A stretch of 64,000 nt of DNA from Flavicella sediminum (GCF_006381105.1 NZ_VDET01000014.1:62001-126000), one strand, 5' to 3'. Counted from the stretch's first letter, positions 15,529 through 24,296 are shown. Numbers and translations: made by a program. The notes: a model not told the origin generated them from the sequence alone.

Positions 15529-16164
15529 ATTAAAACAGATCGTTTAATGTCTGAGCGTGAAAAAAAAATGCAATTGAATCTTATTTCTAAATCTGTAGCT
15601 GAAAACTTTCACCTGATCTTTGATGGAAATATTTCTGTTTTTAAAGCGGAATACGATATGCCAACTAGAAGGAGATTAGGCTTGGTAATGAATTATACAG
15701 GTTTCCTGGCTCATAGTCAATACATATACTTGAGCAAAATAGGCTCTAATCATGTTTTGGGACAAAGCTTTTTTAAAGATAGGGTGGTAATCGCTTATGA
15801 ACCCATAAGTTGGCAGCTAACACAAGAAACAAAGTTGATTGGGGAGTATATATGCTATAAGGCAATAGCATTAATAAAAAATGAGCAAGCACATTATAGC
15901 GATAATTATATCAAACCAATTGTAGCTTGGTACACGCCCGAAATACCTGTGCATTATGGGATCCGTAATTTTAGAGGATTACCGGGCTTAACGTTGGAAT
16001 TAACAATAAATACGGGCAAGGGAGAAGTGCTTTATAAAGCTACTAAAATTGAGTTGAATCCCTCAGAAGAAATAAAAATAAAAAAACTGAAAGGAAAAAC
16101 AATTTCCGAAGATGCTTATATAAAAATGATTCAAAAAATGAATTCTCAAAGGAGGAATAAATAA
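15412..16164 (+). CDS. GLPGL-family secreted protein, copy 4
   Basis: 250 residues; signal peptide MKKIVIIILFFAFNIANSQG. Landmarks: Cys in GEYICYKAIA, PIVAWYTPEIPVHYGI, FRGLPGLTLEL. Its first 40 residues match copy 3. The stretch KATKIELNPSEEI matches copy 5, also at the DNA level, and the final 16 codons match copies 2, 3 and 5. It is therefore a mosaic of its neighbours. There is one extra Cys near residue 38 (INRECIKT) that the other copies lack. Exported protein of unknown role. Confidence 0.9.
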   Translation: MKKIVIIILFFAFNIANSQGLTGKITYQATSNSAINRECIKTDRLMSEREKKMQLNLISKSVAENFHLIFDGNISVFKAEYDMPTRRRLGLVMNYTGFLAHSQYIYLSKIGSNHVLGQSFFKDRVVIAYEPISWQLTQETKLIGEYICYKAIALIKNEQAHYSDNYIKPIVAWYTPEIPVHYGIRNFRGLPGLTLELTINTGKGEVLYKATKIELNPSEEIKIKKLKGKTISEDAYIKMIQKMNSQRRNK

Positions 16165-16199
16165 CGAAGTTATTAACTATAAGTCAATTTATTAAAAGC

Positions 16200-16943
16200 A
16201 TGAAGAATTGTATACTATTAATCATAACGTTTTCATTAACTAATGCTTTCGCTCAAAAGACAAAGGGAATTATTACTTACGAGGTAACATTAGATTCTAA
16301 ACAGTATTTGAACAATTTAGAAAAAAACATCAAATTGAATGCATTTGTAAAAAAGGTAAAAATTAGAGACGCTAAAAAATCAAGTTCAATTAATTTTTTT
16401 TTATCCTTTGTTGGAAAAGAAGCTATTTATAAAGAGGAATTTGATAAATCTACAAAAAGACGCTTAGGTATGAAAAAAAACTTCACTTCTACTGTAGCGA
16501 GGGGAGATTGTACCTATTATTATAATTTTGAAACTAAAGAAGCTTATAGAAATAGCTTTTGGACAAATCAATTGAATCTTAAAATGAGTGCTGTTAACTG
16601 GACTTTATCACAAGAATCTAAAAAGATAGGAAATTATATATGTTATAAAGCTATAGGAGTTTCTAGTGAAATACAAGAATATGAATTTATTGAACCTATA
16701 ATTGCTTGGTATGCTCCTGAAATTCCTGTTCCTTTTGGTATTGCAAATCTTAACGGGTTACCTGGTTTAACACTTGAGTTAACAACCAGCTTTGAGCGAG
16801 GTAAATTATTTTATAAAGCTACTAAAATAGAGTTGAATCCCTCAGAAGAAATAATAATCAAAAAACCAAAAGGAAAAGTTATTTCCGAAGATGCGTATAT
16901 AAAAATGATTCAAAAAATGAATTCTCAAAGAAGGAAAAAATAA
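16200..16943 (+). CDS. GLPGL-family secreted protein, copy 5
   Basis: 247 residues; signal peptide MKNCILLIITFSLTNAFAQK. Landmarks: Cys in GNYICYKAIG, PIIAWYAPEIPVPFGI, LNGLPGLTLEL. The N-terminal half is divergent (TLDSKQYLNNLEKNIKLN), while the last third is shared with copies 2-4. Its TAA stop is followed immediately by the ATG of the outer-membrane barrel gene with no spacer, which makes joint translation likely. Confidence 0.9.
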   Translation: MKNCILLIITFSLTNAFAQKTKGIITYEVTLDSKQYLNNLEKNIKLNAFVKKVKIRDAKKSSSINFFLSFVGKEAIYKEEFDKSTKRRLGMKKNFTSTVARGDCTYYYNFETKEAYRNSFWTNQLNLKMSAVNWTLSQESKKIGNYICYKAIGVSSEIQEYEFIEPIIAWYAPEIPVPFGIANLNGLPGLTLELTTSFERGKLFYKATKIELNPSEEIIIKKPKGKVISEDAYIKMIQKMNSQRRKK

Positions 16944-19619
16944 ATGAATATAAGTTTCGTAAAATTAAATTTCAGCCTATTTATTTGCTTTCTATTTTGT
17001 TACTGTTCTTATGGGCAAACAAGAAGTATAAAGGGAATTGTTTCTGATGAAAAAATGGAAGCATTGCCGTATATAACGGTCATGGCAAAGCCAGTTGATA
17101 AAACAAAATCCATGAAATTTGCTATGACAGATGTCTTGGGACAATACATCTTGAAATTGGAAAAGAGTGGGTCCTATGAAGTTTCTTTTACAAGTATGGG
17201 ATTTGAAACTTTTAGCTTTATTTATAATGCAGAAGAGGATGTAAGAAAAGACATACAGCTCCATGAAAAAGTAAATCAATTAGAGGCCGTAGTAATAGAT
17301 TTACCAATTGTGGTTAAAAAAGATACCATTGTTTATAAGACAGACAAATTTGTAACTGGTGAAGAGCGGAAATTAAAAGATGTTTTAGAAAAATTGCCAG
17401 GTATAGAGGTTGACGATGCTGGAAACGTTACAAGCAACGGAAAAAAAATCACTCATATGTTGGTTGAAAATAAAAAGTTTTTTGGCGGAAACAGCAAATT
17501 GGCTGTTGAAAATATACCCGCAGATGCGGTTGCAAAAGTAGAAGTTATTGATGATTATAATGAAGTGACTTTTTTAAAAGGAATGCATAAGTCGGATAAA
17601 ATGGCAATGAATATAAAATTAAAAGAAGGCAAAAAGAATTTTGTATTTGGAGATGTGGAAGCTGGAAAAGGAAATAAAGAGTACTATCAATCACATGCCA
17701 ACTTATTTTATTACCAACCTAAGTTGAATGTGAATTTTATTGGAGGCATCAACAATTCAGGAAAAAAAACATTGACGATGAATGATTACCAAAGTTTTAT
17801 AGGCAATGCTTCTTCTGTATTTAATTCTAGAGATATTGGTCAGGAAAAATCGAGTATTAGTGAATTTGTGGAAGCAACAGATGTAATTAAAAGCAGACAA
17901 AAAGTTGGGGCGCTTAATTTGACAAAGTCTCTGAATAAGAAATTAGATATTTCAAGTTATTTGATTGCTTCAAGTTCAGACAATGAAGATTTTAAAGAAA
18001 CCATCAATCAGTATTTGGTTCCCGATAGGAGCTATACAGAAAATCTAACAAATTCAGGGAATTCGAATAAGAGTTTTGGAATAGGGAAATTAAACATCGA
18101 TTATAAACCAAACGACAAAGAAGAGATTATTGTAAAGGCATTGGGTAAGAAAAGTAAGCAATTCAATGAAAGAGCGTTGCGCTCTAAAATAAATGAAAGC
18201 AATCGATTGATAGCCAATACTGCAGATGCAGCAAATTATTATGCCAACGGAAGTTTAGAATGGCATAAAAAGATAGCAAAGAAACATGCTTTTTCATTGA
18301 GCGCTATGGCTACAGTAAATAAAGATGACTCTGAGGCATTATGGGAAACCAATCAGGCTTTTTTAAATGATTTATTGCCTTTGGAAGAAGAGGATATCTA
18401 TAAATTAAGTTTGATACGAACTAAGAAAAAAAATAACCTAAAAATGTTACTTAAGCATTATTGGACCATAAGTAATGATAATTTTCTTCATTTTACCGTA
18501 GGTAATAAATTAAGTAAAGAGCTTTTTATTACTGAGGATAAGCAGTTGCTAGAAGACAATTCAGAAAATAATTTTTCAAGTTCGGAATTTAACAATCATA
18601 TAGATTTTGAATTGAATGATTTTTATGCAGGTTTGCACTCAGATTTTCGTTTAGGAAAGTATGAATTTGCTCAAAGCTTATTTGCACATAATTATAAATG
18701 GAGCGTGAATCAATTGAATTTAGTTGCCGAGAATAAATGGATTTTCTTACCTGATTTTCAAATTAGAGCAAACTATAGATCCTTTGGAAGATTTCGATTT
18801 AATTATAGAATGACCAATTCTTTTGCAGATGTTTCCAAGTTGGCAAATAGATATTATTTAAGGTCCTATAATTCTGTTTATAAAGGAAATGAAAATTTAA
18901 AGAATGTTTTGTCAAATTCATTTACGTTTAGTTATACTAAATCGGATATTTTTAAAAGCTTGTTTTTAATGGTTATAGTAAATTATGAGGAAAAATTAAA
19001 CGGAATTATAAATTCTGTACTTACAGATGAACAAGACAATTATTTAACGGCTGTTATGGCAGATAATGTGTATAGCAGTTGGAATGGAAATGTAATGCTA
19101 CGGAAGTCATTGAGGAATTTTAAAATAAATTTTAGAACGAACTATTCAAATACAGTTTCTTTAAGAAGTATCAATTCCAATTTAATCGAAAACAAAAACA
19201 CATTAGGAGGTTATGGTTTGTCAATACAAACGCTCTATGATAAATTCCCTGTTATTAAGTTAAACATCAAGCAAAGTTTTGGAACCAATAGCTCTATAGG
19301 TGGCGATTATGATTACCGAATAGACAACCCATCTATTAAAATTGAGTATGATTTTTTTAAAAACTATATTTTTTCCTTTAGTAACTCTTTTTATCGTTAC
19401 AAAAACAAATCTTTAAACTTGACCAATAGTTATAATTTGGCAAATAGTCAGTTAATTTATGATCACAAAGAGAAACATTGGGGGGCACGTTTATCGGTAG
19501 AAAATTTGTTTGATGCTAAATTCAAGAATCAAAACAATTACAATGTATACGTCACTTCAGATAGTAAAACATTTATACTTCCACGAATAGTAATGGCCAC
19601 ATTGGTCTATAAATTATAA
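16944..19619 (+). CDS. TonB-dependent-receptor-like outer membrane beta-barrel protein
   Basis: 891 residues. A signal peptide ends near YCSYGQ. A carboxypeptidase-regulatory-like beta-sandwich domain follows (about 27-115; IKGIVSDEKMEALPYITVMA ... SFTSMGFETF), then a plug-like domain (about 130-225; LKDVLEKLPGIEVDDAGN, VEVIDDYNEV), then a long 16+ strand beta barrel ending ATLVYKL with a terminal aromatic/hydrophobic strand. I see no TonB box or SusD partner, so it may not be a classical nutrient receptor. Barrels of this type are the usual neighbours of GLPGL proteins, and this one starts at the very stop of GLPGL copy 5. Likely role: an outer-membrane partner or conduit for the GLPGL proteins (inference). 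Confidence 0.88.
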   Translation: MNISFVKLNFSLFICFLFCYCSYGQTRSIKGIVSDEKMEALPYITVMAKPVDKTKSMKFAMTDVLGQYILKLEKSGSYEVSFTSMGFETFSFIYNAEEDVRKDIQLHEKVNQLEAVVIDLPIVVKKDTIVYKTDKFVTGEERKLKDVLEKLPGIEVDDAGNVTSNGKKITHMLVENKKFFGGNSKLAVENIPADAVAKVEVIDDYNEVTFLKGMHKSDKMAMNIKLKEGKKNFVFGDVEAGKGNKEYYQSHANLFYYQPKLNVNFIGGINNSGKKTLTMNDYQSFIGNASSVFNSRDIGQEKSSISEFVEATDVIKSRQKVGALNLTKSLNKKLDISSYLIASSSDNEDFKETINQYLVPDRSYTENLTNSGNSNKSFGIGKLNIDYKPNDKEEIIVKALGKKSKQFNERALRSKINESNRLIANTADAANYYANGSLEWHKKIAKKHAFSLSAMATVNKDDSEALWETNQAFLNDLLPLEEEDIYKLSLIRTKKKNNLKMLLKHYWTISNDNFLHFTVGNKLSKELFITEDKQLLEDNSENNFSSSEFNNHIDFELNDFYAGLHSDFRLGKYEFAQSLFAHNYKWSVNQLNLVAENKWIFLPDFQIRANYRSFGRFRFNYRMTNSFADVSKLANRYYLRSYNSVYKGNENLKNVLSNSFTFSYTKSDIFKSLFLMVIVNYEEKLNGIINSVLTDEQDNYLTAVMADNVYSSWNGNVMLRKSLRNFKINFRTNYSNTVSLRSINSNLIENKNTLGGYGLSIQTLYDKFPVIKLNIKQSFGTNSSIGGDYDYRIDNPSIKIEYDFFKNYIFSFSNSFYRYKNKSLNLTNSYNLANSQLIYDHKEKHWGARLSVENLFDAKFKNQNNYNVYVTSDSKTFILPRIVMATLVYKL

Positions 19620-19624
19620 AATAT

Positions 19625-20032
19625 ATGTTCCTAAAAAAAATAATGATACTATTTCTAATGAGTCTGTTTTTTTCCTGTGTGCAAGGAAAAAAAGAATTAG
19701 AACCTACAGTGGCCGCTTTTGAAAAAGAAGTTTATGATTTTGGTGTTATTCCTTTTGGCCAAGACGTGCCAATTGAAATTAAATTTTCTAATAAAGGAGA
19801 AAATATTCTAAAAATTAAAAATGTAAAAACAAGTTGTGGTTGTACAGTACCTAAATTGACAAAGACTGAAGTTACAACAGGTAATGAGGCTGTTGTAAAC
19901 ATTATGGTAAAACCAACTAGAAGAGGAAAATTTACTTCATCAGTATATGTTTTTTACAATGGTGCAGATTCTCCTAAAAGAATTAGGATTAAAGGAGAGA
20001 TAGATTATTTAGATCTATTAGAAACAGAATAA
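19625..20032 (+). CDS. DUF1573 lipoprotein
   Basis: 135 residues with a type II signal peptide (lipobox FFSC, Cys18). The mature part is one DUF1573 immunoglobulin-like domain: VYDFGVIPFGQ, then IKNVKTSCGCTVPKL with the typical SCGC pair, and ending RIRIKGEIDYLDL. DUF1573 proteins are widespread surface or periplasmic lipoproteins in Bacteroidota, with no settled function. It starts five bases after the barrel gene and is followed by the signal peptidase gene after 11 bases, so it belongs to the GLPGL operon. Confidence 0.9.
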   Translation: MFLKKIMILFLMSLFFSCVQGKKELEPTVAAFEKEVYDFGVIPFGQDVPIEIKFSNKGENILKIKNVKTSCGCTVPKLTKTEVTTGNEAVVNIMVKPTRRGKFTSSVYVFYNGADSPKRIRIKGEIDYLDLLETE

Positions 20033-20043
20033 ATTGGAATTAT

Positions 20044-21225
20044 TTGAAAAATTTTCTTTATAAAAAATATCTTTTTTCTAGTATAATACTATTATTGATA
20101 TTTTGGGCTATAGATTTGGCTTGGGTACTAGGTACAGCACTGGTCGTACTATTGGTTTTTGTAGGAGTTAATTACTTGCTATCCCTAATAAAATTTAAAA
20201 TATTAAAACAAGTTTTTAAAGGCGGTTTTTTATTTTTTTATATAATTATTATTGCAATTACAGCTAAAGTCTTCTGTTTTGAGGTTTACAGAGTACCTAG
20301 TTCTTCAATGGAAAATACGTTAGAAATTGGTGATTTTATTTTAGTCAATAAATTAATGTACGGGCCAAAGTTACCGAATTCACTTTTAGAAGTTCCTTTT
20401 TTAAACCTAATATCTTATTTAAGCCCGAGTTTGAATAAAATGTTTAGTAATGAAAACAGAAAACATACTCGACTATCAGGAATGTCTAAAATTAAAGAAC
20501 ATGATATTTTTGTATTCAATATGCAATTTGGTAAAAACAATATGGATATTGTAAAACGTTGTATGGGGGCACCTGGAAGTATAATAGAGATAAAGGAAAA
20601 CAATGTGTTTGTTAATGACAAAGAAGTTCACGTAAAAGGCGAAATAAAACATCTTTATTCTTTTAAGACAAAAGACAGTCTTGAAATTTTAGATTTAAAA
20701 AGAGATTTTGTTAATAAAATAAATCTTAGAAAAGATGATAAACGGGACTGGTTTAATGCGACTTTATCCATAAGTAATAAAGAAAAATTAGTTAATGAAC
20801 TTAAAATTGATTCAATCAATATTTCTTCAGGATCTAGTAGGTACAAACCCAAAATTTTTCCATATTCCAAAAGAAAAAAATGGAGTATTAGTAATTATGG
20901 TCCTTATAAAATTCCTTATAAAGGCATGAAAATTCTGTTGAATGCTGAAAACTATGCATTGTACAATGCTATCATAAAAAAACACGAAAAAGTTATAATA
21001 AAAAAAGATAGCAGAGGGTTTTTTATAGATGATGTTGTAATTACTGAATTTGTATTTACAAACAACTATTATTTTATGATGGGAGATAATAGGTCTCACT
21101 CTCAAGACTCAAGGAATTGGGGGGTTGTTCCAGAATCTAGTATCTCTGGTAAGGTTTCTAGAATTCTTTTTTCTGTTACTGATACAAAAATGAAATGGAA
21201 TCGTGTGAATAAAAGCGTAGATTAG
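20044..21225 (+). CDS. Signal peptidase I (S26 family), operon-dedicated
   Basis: Membrane serine protease that removes signal peptides on the periplasmic face. The 393-residue protein begins at TTG and has two to three N-terminal membrane segments (about 10-80). The catalytic Ser88 lies in PSSSMENTLEIGD and the general-base Lys171 in DIVKRCMGAPG. The C-terminal signature MGDNRSHSQDSRNWG is intact. Bacteroidota signal peptidases commonly carry long insertions, as here (about 195-300, Lys-rich). Its position inside the GLPGL operon suggests that it is not the housekeeping LepB but a peptidase for products of this locus; that is inference. The stop is followed by the next ATG after two bases. 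Confidence 0.93.
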   Translation: MKNFLYKKYLFSSIILLLIFWAIDLAWVLGTALVVLLVFVGVNYLLSLIKFKILKQVFKGGFLFFYIIIIAITAKVFCFEVYRVPSSSMENTLEIGDFILVNKLMYGPKLPNSLLEVPFLNLISYLSPSLNKMFSNENRKHTRLSGMSKIKEHDIFVFNMQFGKNNMDIVKRCMGAPGSIIEIKENNVFVNDKEVHVKGEIKHLYSFKTKDSLEILDLKRDFVNKINLRKDDKRDWFNATLSISNKEKLVNELKIDSINISSGSSRYKPKIFPYSKRKKWSISNYGPYKIPYKGMKILLNAENYALYNAIIKKHEKVIIKKDSRGFFIDDVVITEFVFTNNYYFMMGDNRSHSQDSRNWGVVPESSISGKVSRILFSVTDTKMKWNRVNKSVD

Positions 21226-21227
21226 AT

Positions 21228-23267
21228 ATGGGGAATTTTTATAAAGAAAACATTAAAAAATCAATAATTGGTATTATTATAGGAGTAGGAATTTTGGTTT
21301 TTTTTAATAAAAAATATGAAGAACTACCCATGGGCATTCAAAATTCATTTAAGAATATGAATATTGAGCAAAGAGTAGAGTTTACAAAAGTACTAGAACA
21401 CTACGGTCAAAAAAAAGATACTTTAAAATTAAAAGCGGCTTACTCACTTATTACTAATCTTCCTTTATATAGTTATAGAAAAATGCCTACGGCATATAAC
21501 GAGTTGTTTGATTCATTATTAACGTATAAGAGTCTATTGAATAAAGATCCTAAAAACACTTCAAATTACTGTATAGAAAAAGTAAGAGATTCGTTTGTCA
21601 ATGGCATAAAGTATTTTTCTGAAAATTATTTATTGTACAATAGGAAATTTATTAAAGATGTAGATACCATTAGTTCGAATGACCTTATAGAAAACATTGA
21701 TTTCGCATTTAAGGCTCATAATAAACTACCTGAAAGCTTAAAATCAAATTTTAACGATTTCTGTAAATTCGTATTGCCTTATAGGAATGGTAAAGAACCT
21801 TTTGAATCAGGAAAAAGAAAGGAGTTATTTATTAAATATTCTTGGGTATATGATTCCATAAATACGATGCCAATAAAAGACATTGTTGCTAAAATTTACA
21901 ATGACCTAAAAGTAAAGGTTGACTTCGATAGATTGCAAAAATATAATTTAAATTTATCACCTAGTCAATTTGAAGTAATACAATCTGGATTATGCAGAGA
22001 TGTTACCAATTATTTTGTTTTCCTATTTAGGTCACTTGGTATAGCTGCTGGATCTGATTATTTATTACATTGGGGAAATACCCATCACTCGTTGGGGCAT
22101 GATTGGTTTTTTATAAAAATCAACAATGAATTTTTACCTGTACAAGCAGAATATAAAGGATTGGATTTTACTAAGGTGGACGACAGGTTTGATTTAAGCA
22201 GTATACCAAAAATATATAGGACAAATTTTGAAAGAATAAATTATAAAAATTTAAAAATAATTCCTGATGAAGATGTCACAAGTGAATATATATTAACATC
22301 AACAATAAGTATTAAAAATAAACATGAATTAGATTACAGTGGAGAATTTAAACTTTGTGTTTTTGATAAAAAAAATAATTGGGCTATTGTGGATGAAAAC
22401 TTCATAGAAATAAACAAACAAGTTACTTTTAGGAATGTAGGAAGAGGTGTATTGTACATTGTAACGACCGAAGATATTAATCAACCAATCAACAGTCCCT
22501 TCTATCTCGATTTTAAAGGAAATACTATTTTTTTTGATAACAAAAGCAAGGAGGTAGATTTGGTTAAGTTGTTGAGAAAATATCCACCGATTAATCCCGC
22601 TGTGAATCAGAAAATAAAACGACTTAAATCTTTGAATTTTTGTAAAGTATTAGGAAGTAATTCTACAGACCAAGAAAGCTTTAAGGAAATTTACAAGATT
22701 AAAAACTTCTCTAGCTCTCACGATTTGCTTTTCATTTTTGATAAATTAAAATACTATAGATATTATCAATTATTAGGTGATAAAAATAAATTAATTCATT
22801 TGGCTGGATTGACTCTTGTTAATGAAAACGAAAAATTAATAAATACGACAAAAGTAATTGTTAATAATAGGAGAAACTTTCGTACATCAAAGAATTTGGA
22901 AGGAAGAATTATTGATTTTAATCCACTGACTTCAGTCAGTTTAAAAAATTTAAATATCATTTTTGAAGTACCGAAAAAAACGAAAGTTTCAGGTTTTAAA
23001 ATTCAAGCTAGAAATGATGATAATCATATCAATATAGGAGAAGAATATGAGTTAATGGTGTTTGATAAGTCTTGGAAAAGCATAAGAAAAGAAGTTGCAC
23101 AGGATACGGTCTTAAGATATGAAGGACTTACAATAGATGGGCTCTATGTTTTACATAACCTAACAAAAGGTAATGAGGAATGTGTTTTTACAATTGATAA
23201 TAATGGAAATCAGTTTTGGTTTGGAATTTCAGATATTAAAGAATTAAAGAAAGATTTTGAATATTAA
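21228..23267 (+). CDS. Transglutaminase-like envelope protein, 679 residues
   Basis: An N-terminal membrane anchor (about 12-27; SIIGIIIGVGILVFF) leads into a helical region (about 35-200). A transglutaminase-like papain-fold core follows: Cys256 in SGLCRDVTNYF and His291 in THHSLGHDWFF. The usual third residue of the triad, an Asp in the hydrophobic strand after the His, appears to be Gln306 (FLPVQAEYKG). The C-terminal 350 residues contain two beta-rich modules with recurring phrasing (GEFKLCVFDKKNNWAIV; GEEYELMVFDKSWKSI), probably carbohydrate- or protein-binding sandwiches. Possible roles are cross-linking, proteolysis or a non-catalytic scaffold. It is the last gene of the GLPGL operon and is markedly A-rich. 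Confidence 0.75.
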   Translation: MGNFYKENIKKSIIGIIIGVGILVFFNKKYEELPMGIQNSFKNMNIEQRVEFTKVLEHYGQKKDTLKLKAAYSLITNLPLYSYRKMPTAYNELFDSLLTYKSLLNKDPKNTSNYCIEKVRDSFVNGIKYFSENYLLYNRKFIKDVDTISSNDLIENIDFAFKAHNKLPESLKSNFNDFCKFVLPYRNGKEPFESGKRKELFIKYSWVYDSINTMPIKDIVAKIYNDLKVKVDFDRLQKYNLNLSPSQFEVIQSGLCRDVTNYFVFLFRSLGIAAGSDYLLHWGNTHHSLGHDWFFIKINNEFLPVQAEYKGLDFTKVDDRFDLSSIPKIYRTNFERINYKNLKIIPDEDVTSEYILTSTISIKNKHELDYSGEFKLCVFDKKNNWAIVDENFIEINKQVTFRNVGRGVLYIVTTEDINQPINSPFYLDFKGNTIFFDNKSKEVDLVKLLRKYPPINPAVNQKIKRLKSLNFCKVLGSNSTDQESFKEIYKIKNFSSSHDLLFIFDKLKYYRYYQLLGDKNKLIHLAGLTLVNENEKLINTTKVIVNNRRNFRTSKNLEGRIIDFNPLTSVSLKNLNIIFEVPKKTKVSGFKIQARNDDNHINIGEEYELMVFDKSWKSIRKEVAQDTVLRYEGLTIDGLYVLHNLTKGNEECVFTIDNNGNQFWFGISDIKELKKDFEY

Positions 23268-23272
23268 TATTT

Positions 23273-23301
23273 AAGTAGATTTTTTTCATAAAAGTCTACT
23301 T
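23273..23301 (+). terminator. Possible hairpin terminator of the GLPGL operon
   Basis: AAGTAGA (23273-23279) pairs with TCTACTT (23295-23301), with inner T/A pairing. No T-run follows, so it is a weak candidate. Confidence 0.3.
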
Positions 23302-23303
23302 AG

Positions 23304-23319
23304 TGTTAGCTAGCTAACA
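23304..23319. promoter_or_regulatory. 16-base perfect palindrome TGTTAGCTAGCTAACA
   Basis: A perfect dyad centred at 23311/23312, 22 bases upstream of the -7 box of the next gene. Its position fits an operator for a dimeric repressor or activator. No regulator can be assigned. Confidence 0.4.
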
Positions 23320-23340
23320 TTTAAAAAGGAAGCAGTCGGC

Positions 23341-23348
23341 TAATTTTG
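23341..23348 (+). promoter_or_regulatory. TAATTTTG -7 box for the 23377 lipoprotein gene
   Basis: Exact TAnnTTTG match, 29 bases before the ATG. Confidence 0.6.
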
Positions 23349-23376
23349 TTTTGTATTCATATAAAAACAAAACAGA

Positions 23377-24276
23377 ATGATTCAAAAAAGTTTAGCCATG
23401 GCTTTCGTAGCCTTTAGTACCTTATTTATTTCTTGCAATGATAATGATGATCATGACACTTCTTCAAATTTAACCTTAGCCATTACTGGCCTAAATGATT
23501 TAGGAGCAGATTATGTGTATGAAGGATGGATTCTTGTCGATGGAAACCCTGTGACTACAGGAACCTTTAGTGTGGATGAAAATGGAACCCTTTCTGAAAC
23601 AGATTTTCCAATGGACAAAAGTGTTTTGGCAAGTGCCACAAAATTTATTTTAACAATAGAACCTAAAGTAGGCGATGCTCCTGAACCTTCGGAAACGAAA
23701 TATTTGGTAGGAGATTTTTCTGGAACTTCAGCAAATGTATCTACAGGAATTATTGGTGATTTTAGCGCGGTAGCCGGACAGTTTATTTTGGCGACACCAA
23801 CCGACAATTCGACAAATGACGCGAATAATGAAAACGGAATTTGGTGGTTAAATCCAACCACAAGTCCAGCCCCAATACCAACACTAGTTTTGCCAACTTT
23901 ACCAGCAGGCTGGAAATATGAAGGATGGGTTGTGGCCAATGGAACCCCTATTACTACCGGAACCTTTACCAATGTGGCAGCAACTGATGATGCAGCTCCG
24001 TATAGCGGATCTGATGCTTTGGCAGCACCAAATGGAGCAGATGGATTTTTTCCTGGAGAAGATTTTTTAAACCATGCGCCTAGTGGTGTTAGCTTTCCTT
24101 TAGACGTTAGAGGGAAAACGGCTGTCATTTCAATTGAGCCTTATCCAGATAACAGTCCGTTGCCTTTTACTTTAAAACCTTTGGTAGGAGAAGCAGGACA
24201 AGAAACGGCACCGACATTGCATACCATGAATTCAAATGTTACAGCAAGTTTTCCTAGCGGAAGTGTTTGGAGATAA
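23377..24276 (+). CDS. Lipoprotein with two internal repeats, anti-sigma-factor-like domain possible
   Basis: 299 residues; a type II signal peptide with lipobox FISC (about Cys20), then an acidic stretch DNDDHD. The mature protein contains two copies of one module: YEGWILVDGNPVTTGTFSV (about 48) and YEGWVVANGTPITTGTFTN (about 187). Each is followed by a strand and an IEP segment (FILTIEPKVGDAPEPS; AVISIEPYPDNSPLPF). The YEGW...TTGTF pattern recalls the C-terminal domain of RskA-type anti-sigma factors, which have been reported in stand-alone lipoproteins; this is a tentative resemblance. It stands alone with its own promoter, upstream palindrome and terminator. Confidence 0.75.
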   Translation: MIQKSLAMAFVAFSTLFISCNDNDDHDTSSNLTLAITGLNDLGADYVYEGWILVDGNPVTTGTFSVDENGTLSETDFPMDKSVLASATKFILTIEPKVGDAPEPSETKYLVGDFSGTSANVSTGIIGDFSAVAGQFILATPTDNSTNDANNENGIWWLNPTTSPAPIPTLVLPTLPAGWKYEGWVVANGTPITTGTFTNVAATDDAAPYSGSDALAAPNGADGFFPGEDFLNHAPSGVSFPLDVRGKTAVISIEPYPDNSPLPFTLKPLVGEAGQETAPTLHTMNSNVTASFPSGSVWR

Positions 24277-24296
24277 TTCAATAATTTTATAGTCTC

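Noticed and set aside
13062-16943. Regularly spaced repeats that might be taken for a CRISPR or minisatellite array
   Set aside because: The repeat period is one whole gene (about 770 bases) and the repeats lie at the ends of intact reading frames; they are tandem paralogues.
23511-24128. Long minus-strand open frame of 205 codons inside the 23377 lipoprotein gene
   Set aside because: Mirror of a well-supported lipoprotein with signal peptide, promoter and terminator; the minus-strand translation has no start context or family features.
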